A DNA stretch of 64,000 nt from Oegoconia quadripuncta (taxonomy: Eukaryota; Arthropoda; Insecta; Lepidoptera; Autostichidae). Location of the stretch: the NCBI GenBank assembly GCA_949316235.1, contig OX438748.1:3785001-3849000 (forward strand). The letters are read 5' to 3'. Shown here one piece after another: positions 12,190 through 23,796 of the stretch (its first letter is position 1; every line of letters begins with the position of its first letter). The notes below the pieces were generated by a model. That model searched no databases and was not told where the DNA came from. It worked only from the letters and a program-made list of their open reading frames with translations. The translations under genes were made by a program, and so were the position numbers.

Positions 12190-12535
12190 TATTTGCCCCT
12201 AGCGAGAATCGAACCCGCAGTATTTTGGTTTCAAACCAGGACACTACCAGTCGGTCGTCAAAGTCTCACCCCAATAAGCCAAATCATAAGAACTATATGA
12301 ATTAACCATCGTTTAAAATTTACCCCTAGCGGGAATCGAACCCGCATCGGCTCGTTTCTTAAACAGTATAGTACTCACTACGCAAGCCGTCGTTAATATC
12401 ACCTTTCAATAAACCAAATCATGAGAATTAATAGGTACATATCCTTTGATTAATATTTTCTCCTGCCAGGAATTGAACCCATAACCGTTGATTAAGGGTA
12501 TTGAATATACCTTAAGTACTATAGACCGTATTATT
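12190..12535 (-). repeat. Three tandem tRNA-like units, copy 1
   Basis: Three consecutive segments (about 12190-12290, 12322-12410, 12465-12535) each show, on the minus strand, a T-arm-like GGGTTCGATTC (GGGTTCAATTC in the third) followed by CxxGxxAGGGG-like acceptor complement. The spacers between them (xxAACCAAATCATxAGAA) are related. They look like degenerate tandem tRNA-derived sequences carried by the element, not functional tRNA genes. Confidence 0.55.
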
Positions 12536-12773
12536 TAATACATAAATCTTGAATTGTTATACTATAATCGAAAGCAGAACCGTTTTAACAAAAGCGTGGG
12601 AAAAGAGGAAAGCCATGCACCTGACAACACTGCTGCTGTTATAATAAGTTTGCAACCTGACGCTTGCTCATGTTTCGCTATGTTGCTGGTTAAATCAAAA
12701 TACGTGCATGCCTTAGCGTCAAATGTTATAATGTCTAGGTAGGTACAAAGATAGATCGCAAAGTACACCACCC

Positions 12774-13159
12774 ATTTTTAGGGTTCCGTACCCAAAGGGT
12801 AAAACGGGACCCTATTACTAAGACTCTGTTGTATCTCATGAACAGTGATAGACAGTTGAAATTTTCACAGATGATGTATTTCTAGTGTCGCTATAACAAC
12901 AAATACTAAACAAACAGAATAAATAAAGTGATTGTTTTGCTCGTTTTTGGTCGATATTGTATATGTCGATAACGGCAACAGGTAGACGCTTGAAATATTC
13001 ACAAAATATTTAGTTCTATATTCACTTTAAAAATAAATAATTAAAATAAAACAAATATTTAAGGGGCTTCCCATACAACAAGCGTGATTTTTTGCCGTTT
13101 TATAGATAATGGTAGAGAACCCTTAGTGTGCGAGTCCGACTCGCACTTGGCCGGTTTTT
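12774..13159 (+). repeat. Dispersed lepidopteran repeat nested in copy 1
   Basis: Begins TAGGGTTCCGTACCC and ends GACTCGCACTTGGCCGGTTTTT-like. I recognise this as a very common non-autonomous dispersed element of Lepidoptera. It sits in the gene-free left part of the Polinton. Confidence 0.6.
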
Positions 13160-13295
13160 ATTATTTCTCGAGTTCGGTCTTGCGATGAAAATGAGAATGC
13201 GAGTCGCCTCACCTTTATCATTTACATATCGTATATCTTCTTAAGTCTGTAAACGTTTATAGCTTATGTTAATAAATTGAAATATTTATAAATAG

Positions 13296-13296
<1 letters not shown>

Positions 13297-13327
<31 letters not shown>
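13297..13327. repeat. TA microsatellite in copy 1
   Basis: About 15 TA units. The equal length at 29909-29939 in copy 2 is notable, because such tracts normally diverge quickly. Confidence 0.9.
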
Positions 13328-13332
<5 letters not shown>

Positions 13333-13717
13333 AATATTTGTAACCACCCCATTTGGGATAAGAGTCGTGAATGTATATATGTATTTGCTTGTGAATTGTA
13401 CTATTGAATTAACATTAGTGAGACACCTTTTATCTAGATAATATACGAATTGACGCAAATTAAAGTTTTAATGCAGCTTGAATTATGCACAGTTGACAAA
13501 AGACCGATAAGTGGAATTGCTAGCTATAGTGTCACCTCCCGAGTTACTTGTATTTTAATGAAAATTATTTATTTCTTCACTAGCTATCAGCCGTGACTTT
13601 ATCTGATTTTGAAAGTGCTGAAAATACACAAAACATGTTCGATAAAAATAATCGACCTATGATTATGATATTAAGGTATTTTGTCTGATAATTAATTATA
13701 ACTCTTGATATTTGAAC

Positions 13718-13970
13718 ATATGGGCTCAGTGATTGAAATGCGGGTCCTTTGGGAGATTCGGGTTCGATTCCCCTACCTATGTGCGAATGAGTTTTTAATT
13801 GAACTTAGGTAAGTGTGTTTATCTGATTGCTCGTAAACTCTTAATTCTCTAGAAATAATCGAAGTTACTATGAAGTACCCAACTCGCACTGGATCAGCGT
13901 GGTGGACTATGGTCCATACTCTCCTCCATCCCCTTACAGTGGGATGTTTAGGAACGGATGATGATAACAT
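13718..13970 (+). repeat. tRNA-derived SINE nested in copy 1
   Basis: A CGGGTTCGATTCCCC T-arm-like box at about 13757-13772 is followed by a SINE body with ACCCAACTCGCACTGG and GTGGACTATGGTCC, ending GATGATGATAACAT. I recognise the body as a widespread lepidopteran SINE. Its nesting shows that the Polinton lineage carried it before the two copies separated. Confidence 0.6.
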
Positions 13971-14669
13971 ATTGAAGTACTCCCGAACTAAGCAATGATA
14001 CAGCAGTGTAAATTTAAGTATACACTCCGCGTAACTATCTTCGTTTGGTTTTATACGAATTAGTGATATCTCATTTGTTAAATTCGGTTAAAATGTTTTA
14101 GAATAACATACGAGTACATACAACTTGTGAAACACATTACCTTTCGTTTGACTTCGTCGTAGTTGATAATACAATCGCTTAGTCAGGTTTCATTTTACAA
14201 ATACGGTGGAAACTGCAGCGCGTTGCGCGAAACAAATACACTCATATATTTATTTTCCTATAAAAATAACTGCAACTAAGCAAATCATCGTGGGACAGTT
14301 GAGGCGATCAAGTGACTCGGTACAATAGGTCGTAAGTGCTTTTACTTAGCTGTTATTAAAATTTCTTCCTGCGTAGGAATTAAGTTTGATTTGATAATGA
14401 ATCAATAATGTAGTTAGGTATGTAGCAGTTTTGTATTGTTGATACCCATAAATACACAATATTTGAGTAAAATTTATTCATTCTACAATTGTTTCTGTGA
14501 CGATACCTATCATCTGCAACTGTGGCACCATCTTCGCTCCAATTAAAAAAAAATGTTAGTAAGTATATTTGAATATAAAACATAATCATAAATAATTCTT
14601 GAATTATGGTCTAATATTTGATATATTTTATTTAAAATGTTATTATAATAATTTTGTTTCTATTTTCAG

Positions 14670-15603
14670 GTCGGACGTTGAATATAATACTTTCATCGAG
14701 TCGGACAGCTCTGACTCGCCGCCCTCACCGCCTGCGAAAGCGGTGCTGAAGAAGGCCCCGAAGAAGAAGGCACCCGCAGCGGTGAAAAGAAACGCGCCTG
14801 CCGAGCTATCAGCATCAAATAGGTAAAAATTAGACCTACACATTTCCACTCATACATATTTCAACATTGTGTGTTTATGGTTAAACTTTACTTTACAGTT
14901 CCAACAAAAAGAAGTCTTGCCGTGGTCGCGACACAACCGCCGGCGACGCTACCGAGACCTCGACTTCGACATTGACAAGGTAAGGAAAACTTACACTTTC
15001 TCTATCAAATTTAAAAAATAGCCAATGTATTTAACTCAACGGGCCACATCAGACCACTGTCCGACATCGATAGCAGGGTTTGAATTCAATCATAAAATAC
15101 TGCTGCCCATTTCTATGTCTGCGGACGTAGTAAATATTCTACCTCAATCATTAGTCTGATTATAACACCTTACTTGTGATGGGTTGGTGCGCTATTCTAC
15201 TCTGAGCCACCACGCGGACATATTTGATGTTTATTTACCTATATAATATTGTTTCAGTTCCGGAGGGCTATTTGGCCTGGAGCCCGAGGCGTCGAAGCCG
15301 AAGTCTTCCACGGCGAAGCAGGTACTTCAGACTTACTTAACGACCCGAGTCCCTGGCGGGAGGGTGCGCCGGGAAGCTTTTCACCAAAGCGGTGAATATT
15401 TCCTGGAAGTGCGTGTATACAACACGGAGGAGGCGACCTCTGCAGTCCCGGATCAGAGGTGGAAACACGCGGAGGTGACGTTAAAGGTCAAATTAAATAG
15501 GGGGACTCCGCAGTGGGAAAAGCTGCAAGCTTTTATGAAGCGGAGTCACGAGCTATTTAATGACTGCGAGCCCGTATTTTTTAGTGAAAAGATTTTTAAA
15601 TAG
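14670..15603 (+). CDS. Spliced Lys/Ser-rich element protein, 3' exons, copy 1
   Basis: Exons 14670-14822, 14899-14979 and 15258-15603, identical to the gene at 31282-32215. The 5' exon is unresolved here too. Confidence 0.6.
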
Positions 15604-15792
15604 GTACCTACATTATCATGAGGGTTAACCACCATTTTCAAATACATATATAATATAGGTATCTATTTAAAAACATTTTCATTTGTCACTGTGCCGCTTC
15701 TCTATTCAACTTAATTAATTAATTAATACTAGATTCATAATATTATTTAGTACCAGATAACTTACACGTTAGTAATAGCATCTACTTATAAA

Positions 15793-18700
15793 ATGCCATT
15801 TTGTACCGTTTGTAAAATCGCCGTTGATCGTGATCATTGGGCAGGTCATTTGCGAAGCATTAACCACAAAAACAAAAATATTTCCCCTTTTAGCGAAGGT
15901 ATTGAAATTATAAAGACCGCATTTCGCAACCGGATAGCTTCATATAGAATAATTGCGTCAGATTCTTTGGATTCAACTTCCGTGGAAAGGTTTTTTGACG
16001 ACATACAAAACAAAACTAAAACATTAATTGATTTGTCTTTAAAGCAAAATTACTGTGTTAAGATCAATTTTGAATTTTTCGCTCTCTTTCTTTTGGTTAA
16101 AAATGATTCCCAAGAGATGAAATCATTTAACACGAAAAACTATACTATTCATCAAAATTACGATCATGATACATTAATGTGTGAAGTTAAAGATTATTTA
16201 ATGAAAAAAATAAGTGAATTTCAACAGCGCGACAGTGGTTTTACATTTTTACATAATTCTCATTTAGAGGTTAACATTAATAAATACCAGCCCTTGCGCG
16301 GTTCAAGTTTCATCGAGCTGCCTGCTGCGATCAAGTCCAAAAAAGCGTGTGTAAACATAAAGAATCGTGACGATTTTTGCTTTTTATGGTCAGTAACAGC
16401 TGCTTTGTATCCGGCTAAGCGTCACCCTGACAGAGTATCATCTTATCCCAAATTCGAAGACGTGTTGAACGTGAACGATTTAAAGTTTCCAATGAGTTTT
16501 TCGGATATCGCTCGGTTTGAAGTCAACAACCCGCAGTTATGTATTTTTGTTTACGGTTTACAAGATAAAAAAATAGTTGTTGGGCCGCTTTACAAATCAG
16601 AACCATTGAACAAAAAAGTAATTCATATACTTTATCTAGAAGAAGGCGATATTTCACATTACTGTTTGATTAAAGATTTGTCACGCCTCGTTGGAAACCA
16701 AATTTCTAAACATCATAAAAAATTGCACTTTTGTGAACACTGTCTCCTATTTTTCGATTCAAATGGTCTGTTAAATTCTCATAGTTGTGGAGGTGTGGCT
16801 ACCGTGTTACCGCCGAAAGGTTCTTTTATAGAGTTTGAAAATTATAACAGAAAGCAAAATATCCCTTTTGTTGTTTATGCAGACTTTGAAGCCATGCTTG
16901 AACGATACGACACATGCGAACCCGATCCTCTTAAGTCGAGCACGATAACTCAACAGCGACACGTACCAATTGCTTTTGCTTATCACATTGTTTGTACTGT
17001 AGATGAACGGTACAATCATATATCTTTATATCGAGGTAGAGATTGCGTACAAAAGTTTATTGAATCAATTTACGACGATGCAAAGAGAATTGACACAATA
17101 TTAAATCAGAGTGTGTCCATGGTTTTCACAGAGTGTGACGCTCGCAACTATGAAAATGCCGAAACGTGTCACATATGCGATCGTCTTCTAGTATTAGATA
17201 AAGTGAGAGACCATTGTCACATGACTGGTAGATACCGTGGTGCAGCTCACAGCCGTTGTAATTTGCAATTTAAAGCGCCAAAGTTTTTGCCTGTATTCTT
17301 CCATAATCTCACGGGATATGATTGTCATCTTTTCATAAAAGAATTAGGTAAAGCTCCTGGACCTATCAAAGTCATACCTAAAACAAAAGAAAATTATATT
17401 TCTTTCACAAAATTTATTCCGATTACTGCGGAAAAGCACTTCCAAATACGATTTGTAGATTCTTTTAAGTTTTTAGGCACTAGTTTAGAAAAGTTAGCTT
17501 CAACAATGAAGAAGGATGATTTTAGATATTTGCGATCTTACTATCCTGATGAAAAGCTCTTCAATCTGCTTACTCGGAAGGGCGTATATCCATATGATTA
17601 CATGTGCAATTGGGAACGGTATAACGACACGTGTTTACCTTCAAAAGATAGTTTTTATAATTCGCTAACCAATGATCCGATCACGGATGGTGATTACGAG
17701 CATGCTCAGGCGGTATGGTCAGAATTTTCTTTGATAAATATGGGTGAATACACCGATTTGTATCTTGAGACAGACGTTCTTTTGTTGACAGATATCTATG
17801 AAAACTATAGATTAACATGCAAACAGTATTACCAACTCGATCCTGCATTTTATCTTACTGCACCGAGTCTTTCATTTGATGCAATGCTTCTGAAAACCCG
17901 CGTTCGTTTAGAACTTATAAGCGATATAGAAATTTTCCGAATGATACAACAAGGTATTCGAGGTGGTGTGTGCATGTGTTCTAAACGGCACGCTAAAGCA
18001 AACCATAGATATTTGGAAACCTTTGACCCAACTGAACCAAGTTCTTATATTGTTTATTTAGATTGTAATAATTTGTATGGATACAGTATGTGTCACACAT
18101 TACCTTATTCAAACTTTAGATTTTTAAATAACTCTGAGATAATATCTTTGGAGGCAAATATTACAAACGTTGCGGACGATGCGGAAAATGGTTTCATTCT
18201 TGAAGTAGATTTATCTTATCCTTCCAATTTACACAGCGAACATAACGATTTTCCATTCTGTCCGGATAAAATCGTGTCACCTAAAGGAAAAACTAAAAAA
18301 CTAATACCTAACTTGTATGATAAATACCACTATGTAATACATTACGTACACTTAAAAAAATGTTTGGAACATGGTTTGTTGTTGAAAAAAATTCATAGAG
18401 CTGTCACGTTTAAGCAAAGCAATTTTCTGAAAAAGTACATAGATCTCAACACAGAGCTACGTCAAAAAGCTAAATCTACTTTTGAACAAGATTTTTTCAA
18501 ATTGTTAAACAACAGCATATTTGGAAAAACCTTGGAAAATACAGAACAACGGGTGGATGTAAGATTGGTCAATATGTGGTCAGACACGAATAATCAGACT
18601 AAAAAATGTACTGGTGCAGAAAAGTTGATAGCTAGTCCAAATTTCCATAGTGTTTCAATACTTTCTGATGATCTAGTAGCCATACAAATGAAACGTTCGC

Positions 18701-19314
18701 GGATTGTGCTTGATAAGCCAATCTACATTGGATTTGCTGTACTGGAATTGTCAAAAAGTCACATGTACGATTTCCACTACTCTATAATGAAGCCATTTTA
18801 TGAAAATCGGATTGAGTTATGCTATACGGATACCGATAGCTTTGTATACACTGTACAAACTGATGATTTTTACGAAGATTGTAAAGTAAATTTTTTGAAA
18901 TATTTTGACACTAGCAACTACGATCCGAGCAATGAGTTTGGTTTACCTATCATAAATAAAAAGATACCTGGACTATTCAAGGATGAAATGGGTGGTAAGA
19001 TTATTAAAGAATTTGTAGGACTCAGGTCAAAACTTTACTGTGTTAAGACCTTAGATAGAACGATAAAAAAGGCAAAAGGTACAAAAAGAAATGTAATTAA
19101 AGGTTTAAGTCTTTCAGACTATAAACATGTGTTGTACCATTGTGATGTTATTCGTAAAAAGAATGTACTTTTCAAAACAATAAAACATGAAATTTTTACT
19201 CAGACTGTAAATAAAATAGCCCTTTCGAGCAACGACGATAAGCGATTGTTGGAATCCAACAAAGTGTCTACAATTGCTTGGGGTCATAAAGATATTTTTG
19301 GTTGTACAGCCTAA
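15793..19314 (+). CDS. PolB: Protein-primed family B DNA polymerase, copy 1
   Basis: Identical 1173-residue product to 32405-35926, with all exonuclease and polymerase motifs intact. Confidence 0.96.
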   Translation: MPFCTVCKIAVDRDHWAGHLRSINHKNKNISPFSEGIEIIKTAFRNRIASYRIIASDSLDSTSVERFFDDIQNKTKTLIDLSLKQNYCVKINFEFFALFLLVKNDSQEMKSFNTKNYTIHQNYDHDTLMCEVKDYLMKKISEFQQRDSGFTFLHNSHLEVNINKYQPLRGSSFIELPAAIKSKKACVNIKNRDDFCFLWSVTAALYPAKRHPDRVSSYPKFEDVLNVNDLKFPMSFSDIARFEVNNPQLCIFVYGLQDKKIVVGPLYKSEPLNKKVIHILYLEEGDISHYCLIKDLSRLVGNQISKHHKKLHFCEHCLLFFDSNGLLNSHSCGGVATVLPPKGSFIEFENYNRKQNIPFVVYADFEAMLERYDTCEPDPLKSSTITQQRHVPIAFAYHIVCTVDERYNHISLYRGRDCVQKFIESIYDDAKRIDTILNQSVSMVFTECDARNYENAETCHICDRLLVLDKVRDHCHMTGRYRGAAHSRCNLQFKAPKFLPVFFHNLTGYDCHLFIKELGKAPGPIKVIPKTKENYISFTKFIPITAEKHFQIRFVDSFKFLGTSLEKLASTMKKDDFRYLRSYYPDEKLFNLLTRKGVYPYDYMCNWERYNDTCLPSKDSFYNSLTNDPITDGDYEHAQAVWSEFSLINMGEYTDLYLETDVLLLTDIYENYRLTCKQYYQLDPAFYLTAPSLSFDAMLLKTRVRLELISDIEIFRMIQQGIRGGVCMCSKRHAKANHRYLETFDPTEPSSYIVYLDCNNLYGYSMCHTLPYSNFRFLNNSEIISLEANITNVADDAENGFILEVDLSYPSNLHSEHNDFPFCPDKIVSPKGKTKKLIPNLYDKYHYVIHYVHLKKCLEHGLLLKKIHRAVTFKQSNFLKKYIDLNTELRQKAKSTFEQDFFKLLNNSIFGKTLENTEQRVDVRLVNMWSDTNNQTKKCTGAEKLIASPNFHSVSILSDDLVAIQMKRSRIVLDKPIYIGFAVLELSKSHMYDFHYSIMKPFYENRIELCYTDTDSFVYTVQTDDFYEDCKVNFLKYFDTSNYDPSNEFGLPIINKKIPGLFKDEMGGKIIKEFVGLRSKLYCVKTLDRTIKKAKGTKRNVIKGLSLSDYKHVLYHCDVIRKKNVLFKTIKHEIFTQTVNKIALSSNDDKRLLESNKVSTIAWGHKDIFGCTA

Positions 19315-19328
19315 AAGTATGATTTATG

Positions 19329-19700
19329 GAACTATTAGGATTTAGTTTAAATTTACTATAATATTGATATAAATAAATGTATTCAAAATATTAACGAAAT
19401 TGTTATTCGGACTGTAAGTAAATAATTTCTTATGATGCATCTACACATAAGTATTATATAAATAACTGTAGCATGATATTTGAAAATGTTTTAAGTATTT
19501 AGAAGATAAACATTGCTGTATCTAACTATATTCCGAACTATTAAGATTAAATAAATGTATTCAAAATATTAATACACGAAATTGTTACTCGGACTGTGAG
19601 TGAACAAATTATTATATCGTAACACATAATATTGTATATATAACAATAGTTAACGTGCCATTTGAAAATGTTTTTAATATTTAGAAAATAAAAAATCGTA
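19329..19700 (+). repeat. Diverged tandem repeat downstream of PolB, copy 1
   Basis: Same two-unit structure as at 35941-36312. Units start at 19329 and 19535. Confidence 0.65.
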
Positions 19701-20041
19701 TATATTCTAAACCAAGTTTCATTTAATTAATCCAAGGTATCCTGTATGTTTTGAAATGGTTATGACAAGTTTAAACATGTTGCAAATAGCTATTGCGCAA
19801 TTTGTACTTGTACAAAAATGCTGGGTGCGAATGGAACAGGTGTAAACTTGCGGTGGTAAAAGCGGGAGAGCTAAGTATGTGATCTACGTGCTCGGGCGCG
19901 CAGCGCAGGGGTACGAGGTGAGGGAGCGGTTCATTGTATCACGCATACACCTCTTCCAATCGTCACTCATCATTAGTTTGTACAACGCTACAGACAATTT
20001 GCATCTTCCTGCTTTTGAAATAAATTATCACCTAATTTACA

Positions 20042-20602
20042 ATGGTAAGTTAAATTAAATATTTCTTTTATTGTATACCTATACCAATTGTGTTATTTTC
20101 TTTCCAATAATGAAATTTCTTGTTACAGAATAACATTCGAGACGCCGATGTTACTGCTGTACCAGTTGACGCCGAACCTAGAGAGCTGTCATACTCTCCC
20201 GTGTTTCTATACGGACATCACCAAGATCTGTTGGATGGATTTTCTGAAGACTTTCCGAACGTGCAGTGCTCAACTCAAAATTCAGCACACAAAAATAGAA
20301 CACAAAAGAAGACAAAACCAAGCAAAAAGGGGGCTAGCAGTTCGAACGTCACAAAGAAATCTCGTCGAGAGACTTCGTTTGTCCTCACCAGAGAACCGAG
20401 CAAAGGAATAAGGCTTATTAAGATTAAAATATTGGACTTGCAAAACTCAAGTGAAAGTGATAGTGAGAGTGAAAATGAAAAAAATATTTTATTATGTGCA
20501 CATTATGTTGTAAAAGATGTGTGTGATGACGTTATGGACCAAACGGAACGTCTAGTTAGCAATATTTCAAAAAAATTGTGCAATAGCTACTACAGTTTTT
20601 AA
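20042..20602 (+). CDS. Spliced acidic-tailed element protein, copy 1
   Basis: Exons 20042-20044 and 20129-20602, identical to the gene at 36654-37214. Confidence 0.6.
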
Positions 20603-20842
20603 ACCATAATCCTGGTTTGTACCTTAAATTTATTATTGTAATACTTTTTATTTCAATAATTTTAAATATTTATTTTATAAGTAGTTTTAATTTAAATTTA
20701 AATTTTGTTTAAATTATTTTTAAATAAATTACTCATTTAACTAAAACAGAATAACTTTGTTTCTTTTTACTATTACTGTAGCTTTCTTGAAGAGTGTGTG
20801 TAGTTAAAAAAATAATAAAAGATTTTATTATGTAGTCACAAA

Positions 20843-21343
20843 TCATTTATTTAAATTAAAAAGATACATGTTGTTTTCGTAAAACCATTTCCGAATACAG
20901 ATTACATTTTTTAAAGCACACGCTTTTTTATGAAAACTACAATTTAGAGATTTACCTTTACAATATTTTTCATGCAATGTAAAAAAATTAGGACAACCTT
21001 TTTCTCCAATATCTACTACACTACACTTATTGCATAGTTCGTTTATCCACTTAACTTTTTCTAATCCTTTCACAAATATATTTTTGTTTTCTAAAAGTTC
21101 TTCAGCAATTCGTTTAAATTCTCTGTAATCGATAAATCCTTGATTCCAATATATACCTCTATTTCGTTCAATCCAAGAAACTTGTTTACGTTCATTATTT
21201 GATAAACTGGAATATGTATAAGGAGGTTTAATTAGAAACACCTCACTAGAATCTGCATTTGCCAAACTCAATTCCTTAATGATGAAGTCATTATTCATGT
21301 CCTTAAAACCTTGAACATCAACGAATATATCATTTGCATTCAT
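20843..21343 (-). CDS. Cys/His-rich protein with possible exonuclease-like N terminus, copy 1
   Basis: Identical to the product of 37455-37955, with the same ATGA overlap with the capsid gene. Confidence 0.6.
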   Translation of the reverse strand: MNANDIFVDVQGFKDMNNDFIIKELSLANADSSEVFLIKPPYTYSSLSNNERKQVSWIERNRGIYWNQGFIDYREFKRIAEELLENKNIFVKGLEKVKWINELCNKCSVVDIGEKGCPNFFTLHEKYCKGKSLNCSFHKKACALKNVICIRKWFYENNMYLFNLNK

Positions 21344-22551
21344 GATATTTTCTTTACAATACTAGTCAAGGGCTTGTATTCAAAAATGCAGTCGTTTAAT
21401 ATCAAACAGTAGGCAGACGTTTGGTCAGGAATTAATGTATCAGTTTCTAATTCAATTCGAACATCCACGGGACCGCCTGACTTCAAGTTTTCCACTTGGC
21501 GAGAGCAATCTATCACAAATAGAGGTGCTTTAATTTTAAAATCTTCAAAGTTTAACAACGGGTCTGGACGACGTCCATGGTAAGACTGTTGAAATTTTGT
21601 ATACTGTTCATATAATAAAGAATAATTATTATTATCAAAACTCAAATTGAAATTTTCATAGGGAAAATAAGTAGAATTAAGAAACACTTTAATATTTCTC
21701 AAATTACAATGATCGAATTGCGTCATATTTCTATTGACATGATTCTTACGATCAGTTTGGAGTCCTAAAATGACATATCTTGGTTTTTCTATCTGAGAGG
21801 ATGTTTTTATAGACCATGTATGCTTTGAAGTTTTAGGAAGTATTGGGTACTCATATAGATCCCAGTTCCTAAAAATAAGATTTAATGAACGATCTTTTTC
21901 TAAATGACGGAGTAAGTTAACTCTTTCTCGATCGTTGACTTTAATGTGAGGTACACGCCACACAATTTTACTGATTTCAACTTTTTCAATGAATTCTTGA
22001 GGTGCGAGTTTAACCGCATTTACATTTGTATTGCTTCGAAGTAGAATAAGTTCATGTTTAGAGTTTATTATAATTTTGTTATAATCTTCTGCAAAGCCAA
22101 ACATTTTGTTGAGTGGTATGGAACCTGAAAAATATCCTCCATTGTTTTTTGTCCCATCGATATTCCATCCCCAGCTTTGAGACATTTTCGAATCGCCTTC
22201 ATTCATAGATAAGAGAGATTTCATAGTCGTTGTAATACCTGCATTTTTAATTTTATCAATTTCTACTCCGTTAAGTTCATAGCGAATGTCTTGAAATAAA
22301 TATAAAATCGGATTATTGGTAAAATAAAACTCAGATGCTTGAGCTTTAGTTTCCCTATTAATAATCTTAACATAACCTTCTATGTATAGCGAACTAGCTG
22401 ACGGTAAAACGTACAGGTCTTGTTGATTAATTGGTATACGTATCTCATCATTTAGACCAAAACTTGTCACATAAGGTTTGTAGGAATGAAACTCATAGCT
22501 TTCTATGGAATTATCATAGATGGGAGCATCTGTTACGTTAAGAATACTCAT
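21340..22551 (-). CDS. MCP: Major capsid protein (probable), copy 1
   Basis: Identical 403-residue product to 37952-39163. Confidence 0.72.
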   Translation of the reverse strand: MSILNVTDAPIYDNSIESYEFHSYKPYVTSFGLNDEIRIPINQQDLYVLPSASSLYIEGYVKIINRETKAQASEFYFTNNPILYLFQDIRYELNGVEIDKIKNAGITTTMKSLLSMNEGDSKMSQSWGWNIDGTKNNGGYFSGSIPLNKMFGFAEDYNKIIINSKHELILLRSNTNVNAVKLAPQEFIEKVEISKIVWRVPHIKVNDRERVNLLRHLEKDRSLNLIFRNWDLYEYPILPKTSKHTWSIKTSSQIEKPRYVILGLQTDRKNHVNRNMTQFDHCNLRNIKVFLNSTYFPYENFNLSFDNNNYSLLYEQYTKFQQSYHGRRPDPLLNFEDFKIKAPLFVIDCSRQVENLKSGGPVDVRIELETDTLIPDQTSAYCLILNDCIFEYKPLTSIVKKIS

Positions 22552-22718
22552 TTTAACAGCCCGATGATCTTGAGGAAATCCTTATTTTCTTTTGTCAATT
22601 TTTTCGTGCTTTTCTTCTTTTGTTTCTTAAGTAGTTTGCAAGATGTTGTTTCTTTGATGGTGAGTTTAGTACTAGTACTGCGACATATCGGTGTAGGATA
22701 TTTATTAAAATCTATCAT
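22548..22718 (-). CDS. Small basic protein, 56 aa, copy 1
   Basis: Identical to 39160-39330, with the same ATGA overlaps on both sides. Confidence 0.65.
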   Translation of the reverse strand: MIDFNKYPTPICRSTSTKLTIKETTSCKLLKKQKKKSTKKLTKENKDFLKIIGLLK

Positions 22719-23386
22719 TTTTTCTTAAGATGTAAATAAAGTTGTATTTCTTCTTCTCGCAAATTAACCAAATTATTATTTACATCCAACACCCGTATAT
22801 TAATTGAGTTTATACTATTTTGATTTACAGGAAAATAAATAATGTTTTTTGGGATTTCTATGATTCTATAACCTGGTGGTACATTAGGTGCAAACTCATG
22901 AATTATATGGCTAGGCTTTCCGTTTACAAAAGATCCTCTAACAATATCACATTCGATCCTTAGCACTGTTGTAGATAGAATGTTGATAGGATAACGAGAT
23001 TCATGTAATATATTAGCTTTCAAGGTTTCCTTTCCGAAGCCTAAAATTTTGCCAATTGAATCACTTTTCATGAAATGCATATCTTTGGAACATAGAATTG
23101 TGGTTTTCAAAGTATTGTTGTTGCATGATAGTTTAAATGTACAATTGTTTACTCTACTTTTCAAAAAGTCACTAATATCTTGAAGTTCGTACGATCCTTC
23201 TGGTATTTCAATCACATAATTTTCACCGTAGTAGAATTTATTGTTTCTGTTGTCTACGTTTGGTATAGAATTAAATGTAGAAAAATACAACAGACCACAT
23301 TCATATTCTCCATCTAATTGTAAAGCAGGTGAGTAGTGTGTTGTCAAAGTTGACTTTATGTCAGATATTGACAGTGTGAAGGACAT
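22715..23386 (-). CDS. mCP: Minor capsid (penton-like) protein, copy 1
   Basis: Identical to 39327-39998. Confidence 0.75.
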   Translation of the reverse strand: MSFTLSISDIKSTLTTHYSPALQLDGEYECGLLYFSTFNSIPNVDNRNNKFYYGENYVIEIPEGSYELQDISDFLKSRVNNCTFKLSCNNNTLKTTILCSKDMHFMKSDSIGKILGFGKETLKANILHESRYPINILSTTVLRIECDIVRGSFVNGKPSHIIHEFAPNVPPGYRIIEIPKNIIYFPVNQNSINSINIRVLDVNNNLVNLREEEIQLYLHLKKK

Positions 23387-23403
23387 GTTGATAATGATGT
23401 CAT

Positions 23404-23796
23404 TTAATAGATATGATTTGTTATAAATGATCTCCAAAAATTTTTTAAGAACTTTAAACATAAGTGACCACAATTTACAGAATTGAAACTTTGATAGTTA
23501 AGATAATTATAAAATATATTTTTATTATTCAAGTATTTAGACAGCTCTAAAGGAGGCTTTAAATCTCCAAAACTATCGAAATACTCGCAATATTCATTTA
23601 ATTTAACATAGGCTACCCAATGTGTGCCTTCGTTTTTGTAACTGTCTAAATTGACAATAGCACATTCAATTAGTCTTGATTTTTTTGGCAATTTATCTCT
23701 CATAAAAACACCTCTAAAGTAAGGTATTTCTATAGCTTTAGCATATTTAATAATATCTAAATTAGTTAGAGCTCGTCTGGGTAGCCTAAAGCTTAG
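23404..23796 (-). CDS. PRO: Adenain-like cysteine protease, copy 1
   Basis: Identical to 40016-40408, with the internal ATG at 23701-23703 and the frameshift signal at 23796-23802. Confidence 0.85.
   Translation of the reverse strand, partial: LSFRLPRRALTNLDIIKYAKAIEIPYFRGVFMRDKLPKKSRLIECAIVNLDSYKNEGTHWVAYVKLNEYCEYFDSFGDLKPPLELSKYLNNKNIFYNYLNYQSFNSVNCGHLCLKFLKNFWRSFITNHIY

Noticed and set aside
12554..12771. Short frames in the left non-coding part of the Polinton (also 29166-29383, 13264-13458, 29876-30070)
   Set aside because: They overlap each other on opposite strands or run through microsatellite sequence, with no conserved features.
16807..17019. Minus-strand 70-codon frame (and 33419-33631)
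   Set aside because: Antisense shadow inside the polymerase gene.
22486..22728. Plus-strand 80-codon frame (and 39098-39340)
   Set aside because: Shadow of the capsid gene and of the 56-codon gene on the other strand.
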